NCBI RefSeq assembly: GCF_017355405.1
Contig: NZ_CP061177.1
Coordinates: 1,216,001 to 1,280,000, forward strand
From: Roseomonas haemaphysalidis
GTDB lineage: Bacteria > Pseudomonadota > Alphaproteobacteria > Acetobacterales > Acetobacteraceae
Length of the DNA: 64,000 nt
Direction of reading: 5' to 3'
How positions within the stretch are numbered: the first letter of the stretch is position 1; every line of letters starts with the position of its first letter. Under the pieces are notes generated by a model, which was not told the origin of the DNA, made no database searches, and saw only the letters and a list, made by a program, of their open reading frames with translations. Below, piece after piece: positions 1-8,014 of the stretch. Both the position numbers and the translations under genes were made by a program.

Positions 1-821
1 GCGGCGACCGGGAAGGGTTCGAGCGCCTGTGGGACTGGACACAGCGCCACCTGCGCCGCCCGCAGGACCGGCTGTTCGCCTGGCGCCACCGGCCCGGTGC
101 GCCCGCCACGGCGGCCGACCGCAACAACGCCGCGGATGGCGACCTGTTTATCGCGGCCAGCCTTCTGCTCGCCGGGCGGCGATGGCCGCAGCCGGCTTTC
201 ACGGAAGCGGGCACGGCCACGGCCGAGGACGTTCTGCGGCTGCTGCTGCGCGACGTGGCGGGGCGCACCGTGCTGCTGCCGGGGCTGGCGGGGTTCGAGG
301 ATGCCGAGGCGGTGACGCTGAACCCGTCCTACTACGCGTTTCCCGCCATCCGCCTGCTGGCCCGCGCGGCGCCAGACCCGGCATGGCTGCGGCTGGCGGC
401 GGATGGCGTGGCGCTGCTGCGCGGCGCGCGCTTCGGCCGCTGGGGCCTGCCGCCGGACTGGCTGCGGCTGCGCCGCGCGGATGGCGTGGCCAGCCTGGCG
501 CCCGGCTGGCCGCCGCGCTTTTCCTACGATGCGGTGCGGGTGCCGCTGTACCTGGGCTGGGCTGGACTGGGCGAGGAGCCGGCGGTGCAGGCGGCTCTGG
601 CCTTCTGGAACGACCCGGGCTGGGGCGGCAGGCGACCGCCTGCCTGGGCCGATCTGGCCACCGACGCGGTGGCGCCCTTTGCCGCGGATGGCGGCATTCT
701 GGCGCTGCGGCAATGGGCGCAGCGGCGCCGTCCGATGGCGGCACCGCCGGACGATGGGGAACAATATTACGTCGCGATGCTGAAAATGCTGACGCTGATC
801 GCCGAGGCGGACGAGTCTTAA
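1..821 (+). CDS. bcsZ: Endoglucanase BcsZ, glycoside hydrolase family 8 (5' end outside window)
   Basis: This is the C-terminal part of a periplasmic beta-1,4-endoglucanase that trims glucan chains during cellulose export. The frame is open from base 3 and ends at TAA 819-821, giving about 272 residues. GH8 landmarks are visible: RNNAADGDLFIAASLLLA near residue 40, where the aspartate is the conserved acid of the family, then NPSYYAF near 107 and RFSYDAVRVPLYLGW near 174, which match the GH8 sugar-binding core. The N-terminal signal peptide and first catalytic Glu lie upstream of the window. It sits 98 bases before the bcsH-like gene, the cmcAx-ccpAx-bcsAB order known from Komagataeibacter. 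Family and role are secure; only the start is missing. Confidence 0.9.
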   Translation, partial: GDREGFERLWDWTQRHLRRPQDRLFAWRHRPGAPATAADRNNAADGDLFIAASLLLAGRRWPQPAFTEAGTATAEDVLRLLLRDVAGRTVLLPGLAGFEDAEAVTLNPSYYAFPAIRLLARAAPDPAWLRLAADGVALLRGARFGRWGLPPDWLRLRRADGVASLAPGWPPRFSYDAVRVPLYLGWAGLGEEPAVQAALAFWNDPGWGGRRPPAWADLATDAVAPFAADGGILALRQWAQRRRPMAAPPDDGEQYYVAMLKMLTLIAEADES

Positions 822-919
822 AAAAGTCGTGAAAAGAAACAGGCTCTGCCCGAAATTCCTATTCCGTTTGGGGTAAACAAACTGCATTCTGCGCGTGAGA
901 CGCACTAGGGTAGCCGCGT
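822..919 (+). promoter_or_regulatory. AT-rich gap before the bcsH-bcsQ-bcsAB-bcsD block
   Basis: These 98 bases between bcsZ and the next gene are markedly richer in A and T than the surrounding coding DNA. They hold an A-rich run right after the bcsZ stop and the stretch TTTGGGGTAAACAAACTGC near 868-886. Such an island in a GC-rich genome often carries a promoter. I see no convincing -35/-10 pair or terminator, so promoter function is inference. Confidence 0.3.
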
Positions 920-1792
920 ATGAGTCAGGACAGCGACGTTGATCGGGTAGCCGCTGCCCTGAATGGGCCCGTGATCCGCTATCGCAGCTTCGGCAATGGA
1001 CCGACACGCCCGCTGCCGCTCGCGGCCGGGCCGCGGGGCGACGATGCGCCGCCGGCTTCTGTTGCCGCCCCGATGCCAGCGGACGACGTGCCGCAGCCCG
1101 TGGCGGCCGCGCCGAACCCAGGGCCCCACGTCCCCCCCGCCGCCGCCACGCCGCCGCCGCCCCCTGCCGACGAGGGGGCAGCCACCGCCCAGGCGCAGCC
1201 GAATCAGGCGCCGCCCCCGGCGCTGCCCGCCGCAGCTCCGCCGGCCCCACCTCCACCCACCCCGGCTCCGGCCAGCCCGCCCGCCGCCCGTCCCACGGCC
1301 GACTCGCTGCTGCTGGCGCTGCGGGACGACGCCCGGCGCGATGCCCAGCCACAGGACCCCGCCGCGCCGCCGCGCAGCCTGCTGGACCAGCTTCGCCTGG
1401 ATTCCGCGCTGCCGTCGCCGCCGGCCGAGGGGCTGCTGGCCCTGCTGGCTTCGCCGCCTTGCTGGGACGCGCCGCAGCCTGGGCCCGCCGCGCCGGAGCC
1501 GCCGCCGCTGGTCGGCCAGCCGATCCAGCCCTGGGTGCCGGCCGAGCCCGCCGCCGAGGTTTCGCGGGCCGAGGGGCCGGCGCCGGAAGCGCCAGCCGCG
1601 CCGCGCCCCGTTTGGGCGCCGCTGCCGCCTGCGCCGGCCGCCGCCGCCGCCGCACCTGCGCCCGCCTCGCTGGCCGCCATGTTCCGGCTGGTCGGGGGCG
1701 CGCCGGTGGCCGCGCCGCCGCCGCCAGCACCGGCGCGGCCCGCTTCGTTGCAGGACGTGTTGCGGGGCCTGCGCTCCGCCGAGCACGGTTGA
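920..1792 (+). CDS. bcsH: BcsH/CcpAx-like cellulose complementing protein, proline/alanine-rich
   Basis: The predicted protein has 290 residues. It has a short conserved N-terminus (YRSFGNG near residue 21), a long Pro/Ala-rich disordered middle, and a conserved C-terminus with SLAAMFRLVGG followed by PASLQDVLRGLR. From memory, CcpAx/BcsH of Komagataeibacter has the same plan (an aromatic YRPF-type start, a proline-rich linker, and an end of the type MAEVFMTLGG...SLREALLRRR) and the same place between the GH8 gene and bcsAB. BcsH works with BcsD in the cytoplasm to line up synthase complexes for crystalline cellulose, and bcsD is present downstream. A BcsP/BcsO-type proline-rich accessory protein is the alternative. 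Low-complexity sequence makes the name moderately certain; membership in the operon is certain. Confidence 0.65.
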   Translation: MSQDSDVDRVAAALNGPVIRYRSFGNGPTRPLPLAAGPRGDDAPPASVAAPMPADDVPQPVAAAPNPGPHVPPAAATPPPPPADEGAATAQAQPNQAPPPALPAAAPPAPPPPTPAPASPPAARPTADSLLLALRDDARRDAQPQDPAAPPRSLLDQLRLDSALPSPPAEGLLALLASPPCWDAPQPGPAAPEPPPLVGQPIQPWVPAEPAAEVSRAEGPAPEAPAAPRPVWAPLPPAPAAAAAAPAPASLAAMFRLVGGAPVAAPPPPAPARPASLQDVLRGLRSAEHG

Positions 1793-1805
1793 GGAGCCGC
1801 AGCCG

Positions 1806-2672
1806 GTGCCGCTGATCTGCTTTGCTTCGCCCAAGGGTGGCGTGGGCAAGACCACGCTGTCGGCCAATGTCGCCGACCTGCTGCGCCAGTCCGGCCGCAC
1901 CGCGCTGGCGCTGGACCTCGACCCCCAGAACGCCTTGCGGCTGCATTTCGGCGTGCCGCCGGGCGACCTGGGCGGCTTCAACGGGCAGTTGCCGCGCCGG
2001 CCGGACTGGCGCGCGGCGCTGCGCCAGGCGGCGTCCGGCACCCTGCTGCTGCCGCACGGCGCGGTGGAGCTGCGCGATGCGCTGGAACACAACGCCGCGC
2101 TGGAACGCGACCCCGGGCTGCTGGCCACGCCGCTGCGCGAGATGCTGGCCGACCCGCGGGTGGTGGTGGTGGCCGACATGCCGCCCGGCCCGTCCCAGGC
2201 GCTGGCGATCCTGATGCCCATGGCCGCCCTGGTGGTGACCGTGCTGCAAAGCGAGGCGATCAGCGCCGCCATGCTGGGCGAGATCGAAGCCGGGCGCTTT
2301 CTGGGCAACGGCACCATGGCGGCGCTGTTCGCCGGCCGTCTGCAATTCGTGCTGAACGGCGTGGACCTGGATTCGCGCCTGTCGCGCAACGCCGCCGAGG
2401 CGGTGGCGCGGCATCTCGGCCCGCGCCTGCTCGGCGCCGTCAGCCGCGACGAGGCGGTGGGCGAGGCGCTGGCGGCGCAGCGGCTGGTGCACGAGATGGC
2501 GCCCGACAGCCGCGCGGCGGCCGACCTGCGGCAGGTGGCGCGCGCCATCGAGGCGCTGCTGCCGCCGCCGGCCCCGGCGCCCGCCCCCTGGCGGGCGGCG
2601 GAACTGCTTGACGCGCGAAAGGCACCCCGCATGGCCACGGCCTGGTCGGTGCCGGAATGGGGAACACGCTGA
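1806..2672 (+). CDS. bcsQ: BcsQ, ParA/MinD-like ATPase of the cellulose operon
   Basis: This is a 288-residue ParA-family ATPase thought to help place or assemble the cellulose secretion complex at the inner membrane. It begins at GTG 1806, 13 bases after the bcsH-like stop. The deviant Walker A motif KGGVGKTT lies at residues 9-16, ALDLDPQN follows near 37-44, and VVVADMPPGPSQA near 119 is the Walker B region. The open frame extends far upstream, but that part overlaps bcsH out of frame and has the arginine-rich composition of a shadow, so the GTG just before PLICFASPKGGVGKT is the natural start. The stop overlaps the next start as TGATG. Confidence 0.88.
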   Translation: MPLICFASPKGGVGKTTLSANVADLLRQSGRTALALDLDPQNALRLHFGVPPGDLGGFNGQLPRRPDWRAALRQAASGTLLLPHGAVELRDALEHNAALERDPGLLATPLREMLADPRVVVVADMPPGPSQALAILMPMAALVVTVLQSEAISAAMLGEIEAGRFLGNGTMAALFAGRLQFVLNGVDLDSRLSRNAAEAVARHLGPRLLGAVSRDEAVGEALAAQRLVHEMAPDSRAAADLRQVARAIEALLPPPAPAPAPWRAAELLDARKAPRMATAWSVPEWGTR

Positions 2673-5600
2673 TGCGGCTCGGTCGTCGGATCAACGGCAT
2701 GCTGATGCGCGTGCCGCTGATGAACGTTCTCCTGATGACGATGGGCGGGCTGCTCGGCCTGGTCTTCATGGTGGCGCCGCTGGAAGCGGAGCAGCAGGCC
2801 TGGCTGGCGCTGGGCGGCTTTCTGGTATTCCTGGTGGTCAACCGCTTCCAGGGGCGGGGCGCGCTGTTCTTTCTGGTGGCGCTCTCCTCCTTCATCTCCA
2901 TGCGCTACCTGTATTGGCGCGTCACGGAAACGCTGGGCTACACCGGCTACATCGCCACCTTCCTGGGCACCGGCCTGCTGCTGGCCGAGGTCTATGCCGT
3001 GCTGGCGCTGCTGCTGTCCTATTTCCAGCAGCTCTGGCCCTTGCAGCGCAAGCCGGTGGCATTGCCCGACGCGGTCGAGGAATGGCCGGTCGTCGACATC
3101 TTCATCCCCTCCTACAACGAGCCGCTGGAGGTGGTGAAGCCGGCGGTGTTCGGCGCCATGGCCATGGACTGGCCGCGCGACAAGATGAACATCTACGTGC
3201 TGGATGACGGCCGGCGCGCCGACTTCCGCGCCTTCTGCGAGGAAGTCGGCTGCGGCTACATGATCCGTCCCGACAACAAGGGCGCCAAGGCCGGCAACAT
3301 CAACCACGCGCTGACCAAGACCAACGGCGAGTACATCGCCATCTTCGACTGCGACCACGTGGCGACGCGCGCCTTTCTGCAGCTCACGCTGGGCTGGATG
3401 CTGCGCGACAAGCGCATCGGCATGCTGCAAACGCCGCACCACTTCTATTCGCCCGACCCCTTCGAGCGGAACCTCGCTTCCGGCCAGCGCATCCCCAACG
3501 AGGGGCTGCTGTTCTACGGGCTGGTGCAGCAGGGCAACGACCTGTGGAACGCCACCTTCTTCTGCGGCTCCTGCGCCGTGCTGCGCCGCACCGCGCTGCT
3601 GGAAGTGGGCGGCGTGCCTACCCAGACGGTGACGGAAGACTGCCACTGCTCGCTGAAGATGCAGCGGCTGGGCTGGCGCACCGCCTATCTGCGGCTGCCC
3701 ATGGCCGCCGGCCTCGCCACCGACCGCCTGCTATCCCACATCGGCCAGCGCATGCGCTGGGCGCGCGGCATGATCCAGATCCTGCGCGTGGAGAACCCGA
3801 TGTTCGGCCCCGGGCTGAACTTCGCGCAGCGGTTGTGCTACCTGAATGCCCAGTGGCACTTCCTGTTCCCGCTGCCGCGCTTCGTGTTCCTGACCTCGCC
3901 GCTGGCGTTCCTGTTGTTCGGGCAGAACATCATCGCCGCCTCGCCGCTGGCGATCCTGGCCTATGCCGGGCCGCACGTGGTGCATTCCATCGTCACCAAC
4001 AGCAAGCTGCAGGGCAAGGTGCGCCACAGCTTCTGGTCCGAGATCTACGAGACGGTGCTGGCGCTCTACCTGCTGCCCGTGGTGCTCACCACGCTGCTCG
4101 ACCCGTCCAAGGGCAAGTTCAACGTCACCGACAAGGGCGGCACGCTGCAGGACGGCTATTTCGACGTGCGCGCCGTGGGGCCCAACCTGGTGCTGGGCGG
4201 CGTGCTCGTGCTGGGGCTGATGTCCGGCATCCTGGGCATGGTGCTGAACGCGCCGTCCAGCCTGGCCTTCCAGGCCAATGCGCTGAACGCGGTGTGGGTG
4301 CTGCTGTCGCTGGTCACGGTGCTGGCGGGCCTCGCCGTCGGCCGCGAGCGGCGCCAGGTGCGCGAGCGCGCGCGCATCGCCGCCGTGATCCCGGCCGCCG
4401 TGGTGCTGCCGGACGGCACCCGCGTGAAGGGGCGCAGCGTCGACCTGTCGCTGGGCGGCGCCGCGCTGGCGGTGCCGGCGCCGGAGCAGCTCGCTTCCGG
4501 CGCCACGCTGACCCTGGAATTCGAGATCGCCACGGAAACGGTGTCGGTGCCGGCCGAAGCGCTGCGCTGGCAGGGCGATCGGCTGCAGGCGCGCTTCACG
4601 CCCGAAACGCTGCTGGATGAAGGCAATATCGTGCGCGTCGTGCTCGGCCGGGCCGACGCGTGGCTGCACTGGGACGACGTGCCTGCGGACCGCCCGCTGC
4701 GCGCTTTGGCGGAGGTCGCATTGAGCATCGGTGGTTTGTTCCGGGGCAGCAGCCAGCTGTCGCTGAAGGAGCGGCGCGCCCGCCGCCAGCAGCAGCAGGC
4801 GGCGCTGCGCGCCACGGTCACGCCGCCGGCCGGCGTGGCGACCCCGGTGGCCGCGGCGCCGCCCGCCGCTGAGGCCGCCGCGCCGGCGGCGCCGCGCCGT
4901 GGCCGCACGCGCCTCGGCCGCCGCGCCGCGGCGCTGCTGGTCCTGGCGCTTGGCATGCCGGCGGCGGCGGAAGCGCAGGTGATGCGTCCGCAGGCGCCGC
5001 CCGCCCTGCCGCCGGTCGGCTCGCCCGGCAGCGCGGTCCCGGGCCTGACCCTGGCGCAGGCAACGCCCGTGCTGCCGCCGCAGGCGCCCAACGGCGCCCC
5101 GCTGGGCGCCCCGCCCGCCGGCGCGCCGCTGGCCACGCCGCCGGCCGCCGCGCCGCCGCCCGCCGCCGCGCAGGCCACGCCCCCCGCCGCCGTCCCGCCG
5201 GCGGCGGCAGCGGCGCCTGCCCCGGGCGGGCTGGCCTTTGGCGCGCCCAGCGGCCCGGTCGGCTCCTCGCGCATGGAAACGCGCAGCCTGCGCCAGCTCG
5301 GCCTCGGTGGCCCCATGCAGCTGCGCGGCACCTCGGACCTGCAGGGCGTGCTGTTCGGCATCCGCGGCGACGAGGTGGTGACCGGCGCCAAGCTGACCAT
5401 CCAGGGCGCGACCAGCCCGGCGCTGATCCCGGAACTGAGCCAGATCGCCGTCACGTTGAACGAGCAGTTCGTCGCCACCGTGACGCCGGACAAGGCGCGC
5501 CCCGCCTTCGGGCCGGTGGAATTCCCGATGAACCCGGTGTTCTTCGCGGATGCCAACCGGCTGAACTTCCGCTTCACCGGCCGCTACGCGGTGGAATGCA

Positions 5601-7423
5601 ACGACCCGCTGTCGGGCCTGCTGTGGTCCACCATCTCCGACCTGTCCACCGTGCAGCTGACGCTGGAACGCCTGCCGCTGCCGCGCGACCTGGCCCGCCT
5701 GCCGGAGCCGTTCTTCGACCCGCGCGTGCTGCGCGAGCCGCTGAACCTGCCGGTGGTGCTGCCGGACAACGCCGGCAACGACGTGGTGCGCGCCGCCGCC
5801 ATCGCTTCCTCCTGGTTCGCGGTGCAGGCGGACTACCGCGGCGCCAACTTCCCGGTCAGCCTGGCGCTGCCGGCGCGCGGCAACGCGGTGGTGATCGCCA
5901 CCGGCCCCGATGCCATTCCCGGCCTGACGCTGCCGCGCATGGAAGGCCCGACCCTGGCCGTGGTGCCCAACCCGGCCGATGCCGACGGTCTGCTGCTGGT
6001 GGTGGGCGGGCGCAACGGCGCCGATGCCGCCGTCGCCGCCCAGGCCCTGGCCGTGGGGCGCGAGGCGCTGTCGGGTGAGCTGGCGCTGGTGCAGGCGCCG
6101 ACCGCCGCGCCGCGCGAGCCCTATGACGCCCCGCGCTGGATCCGCTCCGACCGCCCGGTGAAGTTCGGCGAGATGGTGGACCCGTCCGAGCTGCAGTCCT
6201 ACGGCTTCGCGCCCGGCACCATCGCCATCCCGTTCCGCACCGCGCCCGACCTCTACACCTGGCGCGACCGTGCCCTGCCGGTGAACGTGTTCTTTCGCGC
6301 GCCGCCGGGGCCGATCACGGATGTCGCGGTGTCGCGCCTCGATGCCGGGCTGAACAACACCTACCTGCGCTCCTTTCCGCTGCGCGACGGGGAGCCGAGC
6401 TGGCCGTTCAACTGGCTGGCCCGCCAGGTCAACGCCGCCAGCGTGGCCGAGCGCAGCCAGGGCGAGGTGGGCCTGCCGCCCTACCTGATCTTCGGCCTGA
6501 ACGACCTGCAGCTGCGCTTCGACATGCGGCCGATGAACCGCGGCGACTGCGTGTCCATCCCCGGCGACGTGCGGGCCTCCATCGACCCGGACAGCACCAT
6601 CGACCTGTCGCGCGGCTGGCGCTTCGCCGAGCTGCCCAACCTGTCCTACTTCGCCGGCGCGGGCTTTCCCTACACCCGGCTGGCCGATTTCGGCGGCACC
6701 GCCGCCGTGCTGCCGGAGCGGCCCAACACCTCCGAGCTGTCCGCCTTTCTGACCCTGCTGGGCCGGCTGTCCGCCAATGTCGGCCACGCCGCCACCCGCA
6801 TCGCCATCGCGCGCCCGACCGGGCTGGCCGAGGTGGCGGAGCGCGACCTGCTGCTGATCGGCGCCATCGGCCGCCAGCCCGCGCTGGCGGACATGCTGCG
6901 CGACCGCAGCCCGCTGCAGATCGAGGGCAACCGCGTGACCCTGGCGCTGCCCGACGCGCTGGAAGGCTTCCGCAACCTGTTCCTGTCCGATGACCAGCGG
7001 CTGCAGCGCGACCAGTTGCAGGCCACGCTGGCGCAGCCGCCGTCGCAGGCCGGCGACGGCACGGGCATGCTGATCGGCTTTGAAAGCCCGCTGAGCGCCA
7101 AGCGCAGCGTGGTGGCGCTGACCGGCAGCAACCAGCAGGGAATGGAAGCCATGGTCGCCTCGCTGCGGGACGTGGAGGTGCTGCCGCGCATCCAGGGCGA
7201 TCTCGCCGTGCTCTCCAACGGCCGCATCACCGCCTACAAGATCAACCGCAACTACACGGTGGGCTTCATCCCGCCCTGGCTGTGGCCGCAATACTACCTG
7301 GGCCAGCGGCCGGACACGCTGCTGCTGATGGTGCTGGTGGCCGCCCTGCTGGTGGCGGTGCCGACCTACTGGCTCTTGCGCCGCAAGGCCGCCCGCCGCC
7401 TGCGCACGCGCACCGGCCATTGA
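2672..7423 (+). CDS. bcsAB: Cellulose synthase BcsAB fusion (catalytic BcsA joined to periplasmic BcsB)
   Basis: This single 1583-residue protein carries both synthase subunits. The BcsA half has N-terminal membrane segments, then a family 2 glycosyltransferase: IPSYNEP near 146, LDDG near 176, DCDH near 225, FFCGS near 294, TVTEDCH near 320 and QRMRW near 358. Further membrane segments follow, then a c-di-GMP-binding PilZ domain (RERAR near 562, DLSLGG near 590). A hydrophobic signal-like stretch ending AEAQ lies near 745-769, then a Pro/Ala linker and the BcsB half (MQLRGTSDLQGVLFGIRGDE near 880) with a C-terminal membrane anchor. ATG 2672 overlaps the bcsQ stop and has GGGGAA upstream; ATG 2657 in the same frame is possible. 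Komagataeibacter has the same fusion. UDP-glucose is polymerised under c-di-GMP control. Confidence 0.95.
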   Translation: MRLGRRINGMLMRVPLMNVLLMTMGGLLGLVFMVAPLEAEQQAWLALGGFLVFLVVNRFQGRGALFFLVALSSFISMRYLYWRVTETLGYTGYIATFLGTGLLLAEVYAVLALLLSYFQQLWPLQRKPVALPDAVEEWPVVDIFIPSYNEPLEVVKPAVFGAMAMDWPRDKMNIYVLDDGRRADFRAFCEEVGCGYMIRPDNKGAKAGNINHALTKTNGEYIAIFDCDHVATRAFLQLTLGWMLRDKRIGMLQTPHHFYSPDPFERNLASGQRIPNEGLLFYGLVQQGNDLWNATFFCGSCAVLRRTALLEVGGVPTQTVTEDCHCSLKMQRLGWRTAYLRLPMAAGLATDRLLSHIGQRMRWARGMIQILRVENPMFGPGLNFAQRLCYLNAQWHFLFPLPRFVFLTSPLAFLLFGQNIIAASPLAILAYAGPHVVHSIVTNSKLQGKVRHSFWSEIYETVLALYLLPVVLTTLLDPSKGKFNVTDKGGTLQDGYFDVRAVGPNLVLGGVLVLGLMSGILGMVLNAPSSLAFQANALNAVWVLLSLVTVLAGLAVGRERRQVRERARIAAVIPAAVVLPDGTRVKGRSVDLSLGGAALAVPAPEQLASGATLTLEFEIATETVSVPAEALRWQGDRLQARFTPETLLDEGNIVRVVLGRADAWLHWDDVPADRPLRALAEVALSIGGLFRGSSQLSLKERRARRQQQQAALRATVTPPAGVATPVAAAPPAAEAAAPAAPRRGRTRLGRRAAALLVLALGMPAAAEAQVMRPQAPPALPPVGSPGSAVPGLTLAQATPVLPPQAPNGAPLGAPPAGAPLATPPAAAPPPAAAQATPPAAVPPAAAAAPAPGGLAFGAPSGPVGSSRMETRSLRQLGLGGPMQLRGTSDLQGVLFGIRGDEVVTGAKLTIQGATSPALIPELSQIAVTLNEQFVATVTPDKARPAFGPVEFPMNPVFFADANRLNFRFTGRYAVECNDPLSGLLWSTISDLSTVQLTLERLPLPRDLARLPEPFFDPRVLREPLNLPVVLPDNAGNDVVRAAAIASSWFAVQADYRGANFPVSLALPARGNAVVIATGPDAIPGLTLPRMEGPTLAVVPNPADADGLLLVVGGRNGADAAVAAQALAVGREALSGELALVQAPTAAPREPYDAPRWIRSDRPVKFGEMVDPSELQSYGFAPGTIAIPFRTAPDLYTWRDRALPVNVFFRAPPGPITDVAVSRLDAGLNNTYLRSFPLRDGEPSWPFNWLARQVNAASVAERSQGEVGLPPYLIFGLNDLQLRFDMRPMNRGDCVSIPGDVRASIDPDSTIDLSRGWRFAELPNLSYFAGAGFPYTRLADFGGTAAVLPERPNTSELSAFLTLLGRLSANVGHAATRIAIARPTGLAEVAERDLLLIGAIGRQPALADMLRDRSPLQIEGNRVTLALPDALEGFRNLFLSDDQRLQRDQLQATLAQPPSQAGDGTGMLIGFESPLSAKRSVVALTGSNQQGMEAMVASLRDVEVLPRIQGDLAVLSNGRITAYKINRNYTVGFIPPWLWPQYYLGQRPDTLLLMVLVAALLVAVPTYWLLRRKAARRLRTRTGH

Positions 7424-7448
7424 TGACGCCGCGAGGAACACACCGCCC

Positions 7449-7922
7449 ATGACCCAGACGCTTCAGCCAGCCCTGGCCTACCTGGCACGGCGCGACGTCA
7501 GCGCGCAGTGGCGCGGCTTTCTGGGGGCGATGCTGCCCGCGCTGGCCGCCCGCCTGCCGGACGCCGAGCGCGATGCCCTGCTGCGCGACGCCGGCGAACG
7601 GCTGGCCGCCGCCTGGCCGCTGCAGCCGGCGGACACGCTGGACGGGCTGGAGCAGCGCATGAACGAGGCGCTTGCCGCCGCGCGCTGGGGCCATGTGGCG
7701 CTGCAACTGGACGCGGCGGACCGCACCCTGCGCTTTGTGCACAGTGCCGCCCCCTGCGTTGCCGCCGCCGGGGACCCGGACGGGGCCTGGATCGGCCCCG
7801 TGCTGGAGGGCCTTTACGCGGCTTGGCTGAGCGCCCAGCCGGGTGGCGGCGAGGCGGGCGCCGCCCGGGTGCGGCTGGTGTCCTTCACGCCGGGCGAGGC
7901 GGTCCTGGCCTTCGGGCAGTAA
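7449..7922 (+). CDS. bcsD: Cellulose synthase subunit D
   Basis: At 157 residues this is the usual BcsD/AcsD length. Family features include the N-terminal YLARRDVSAQWRGFL, the helix DTLDGLEQRMNEALAAARWG in the middle, and the C-terminal ARVRLVSFTPGEAVLAFGQ. BcsD forms ring-shaped octamers that guide glucan chains and is tied to crystalline cellulose. It starts 25 bases after bcsAB and ends the operon. The next bases form the GGCCGGGG hairpin listed as a repeat copy. No bcsC follows, so the outer-membrane exporter must lie elsewhere, possibly upstream of bcsZ. Confidence 0.88.
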   Translation: MTQTLQPALAYLARRDVSAQWRGFLGAMLPALAARLPDAERDALLRDAGERLAAAWPLQPADTLDGLEQRMNEALAAARWGHVALQLDAADRTLRFVHSAAPCVAAAGDPDGAWIGPVLEGLYAAWLSAQPGGGEAGAARVRLVSFTPGEAVLAFGQ

Positions 7923-7928
7923 GGGCAG

Positions 7929-7961
7929 GGCCGGGGAACTTCCTTCCCCCGGCCTTTCCCC
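7929..7961 (+). repeat. Single copy of the GGAATTCC-type palindrome (family B) after bcsD
   Basis: The arm GGCCGGGGAA pairs with TTCCCCCGGCC across CTTCC, giving a strong hairpin just after the bcsD stop. It is a solitary, reverse-oriented copy of the palindrome that occurs as facing pairs at about 21.3, 24.3 and 42.1 kb. It may also stop transcription of the bcs operon, although there is no T-run. Confidence 0.6.
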
Positions 7962-8014
7962 CCGTTGCCGGATGGCGCTTGCATCGCCGCCCCGCGCCGG
8001 GCACTCCCCCGCGC

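Noticed and set aside
905..3646. Very long open frame on the minus strand across the bcs genes (also 3731-7450 and 34893-37889 minus)
   Set aside because: These are antisense shadows of clear plus-strand genes (bcsQ, bcsAB, glnD). They are His/Arg/Gly-rich with no domains, as expected from the opposite strand of GC-rich coding DNA.
4880..5270. A separate bcsB gene start inside bcsAB
   Set aside because: The frame is continuous, and no ATG or GTG with a ribosome site stands directly before the internal signal-like segment. A single fused gene is simpler and known in this family.
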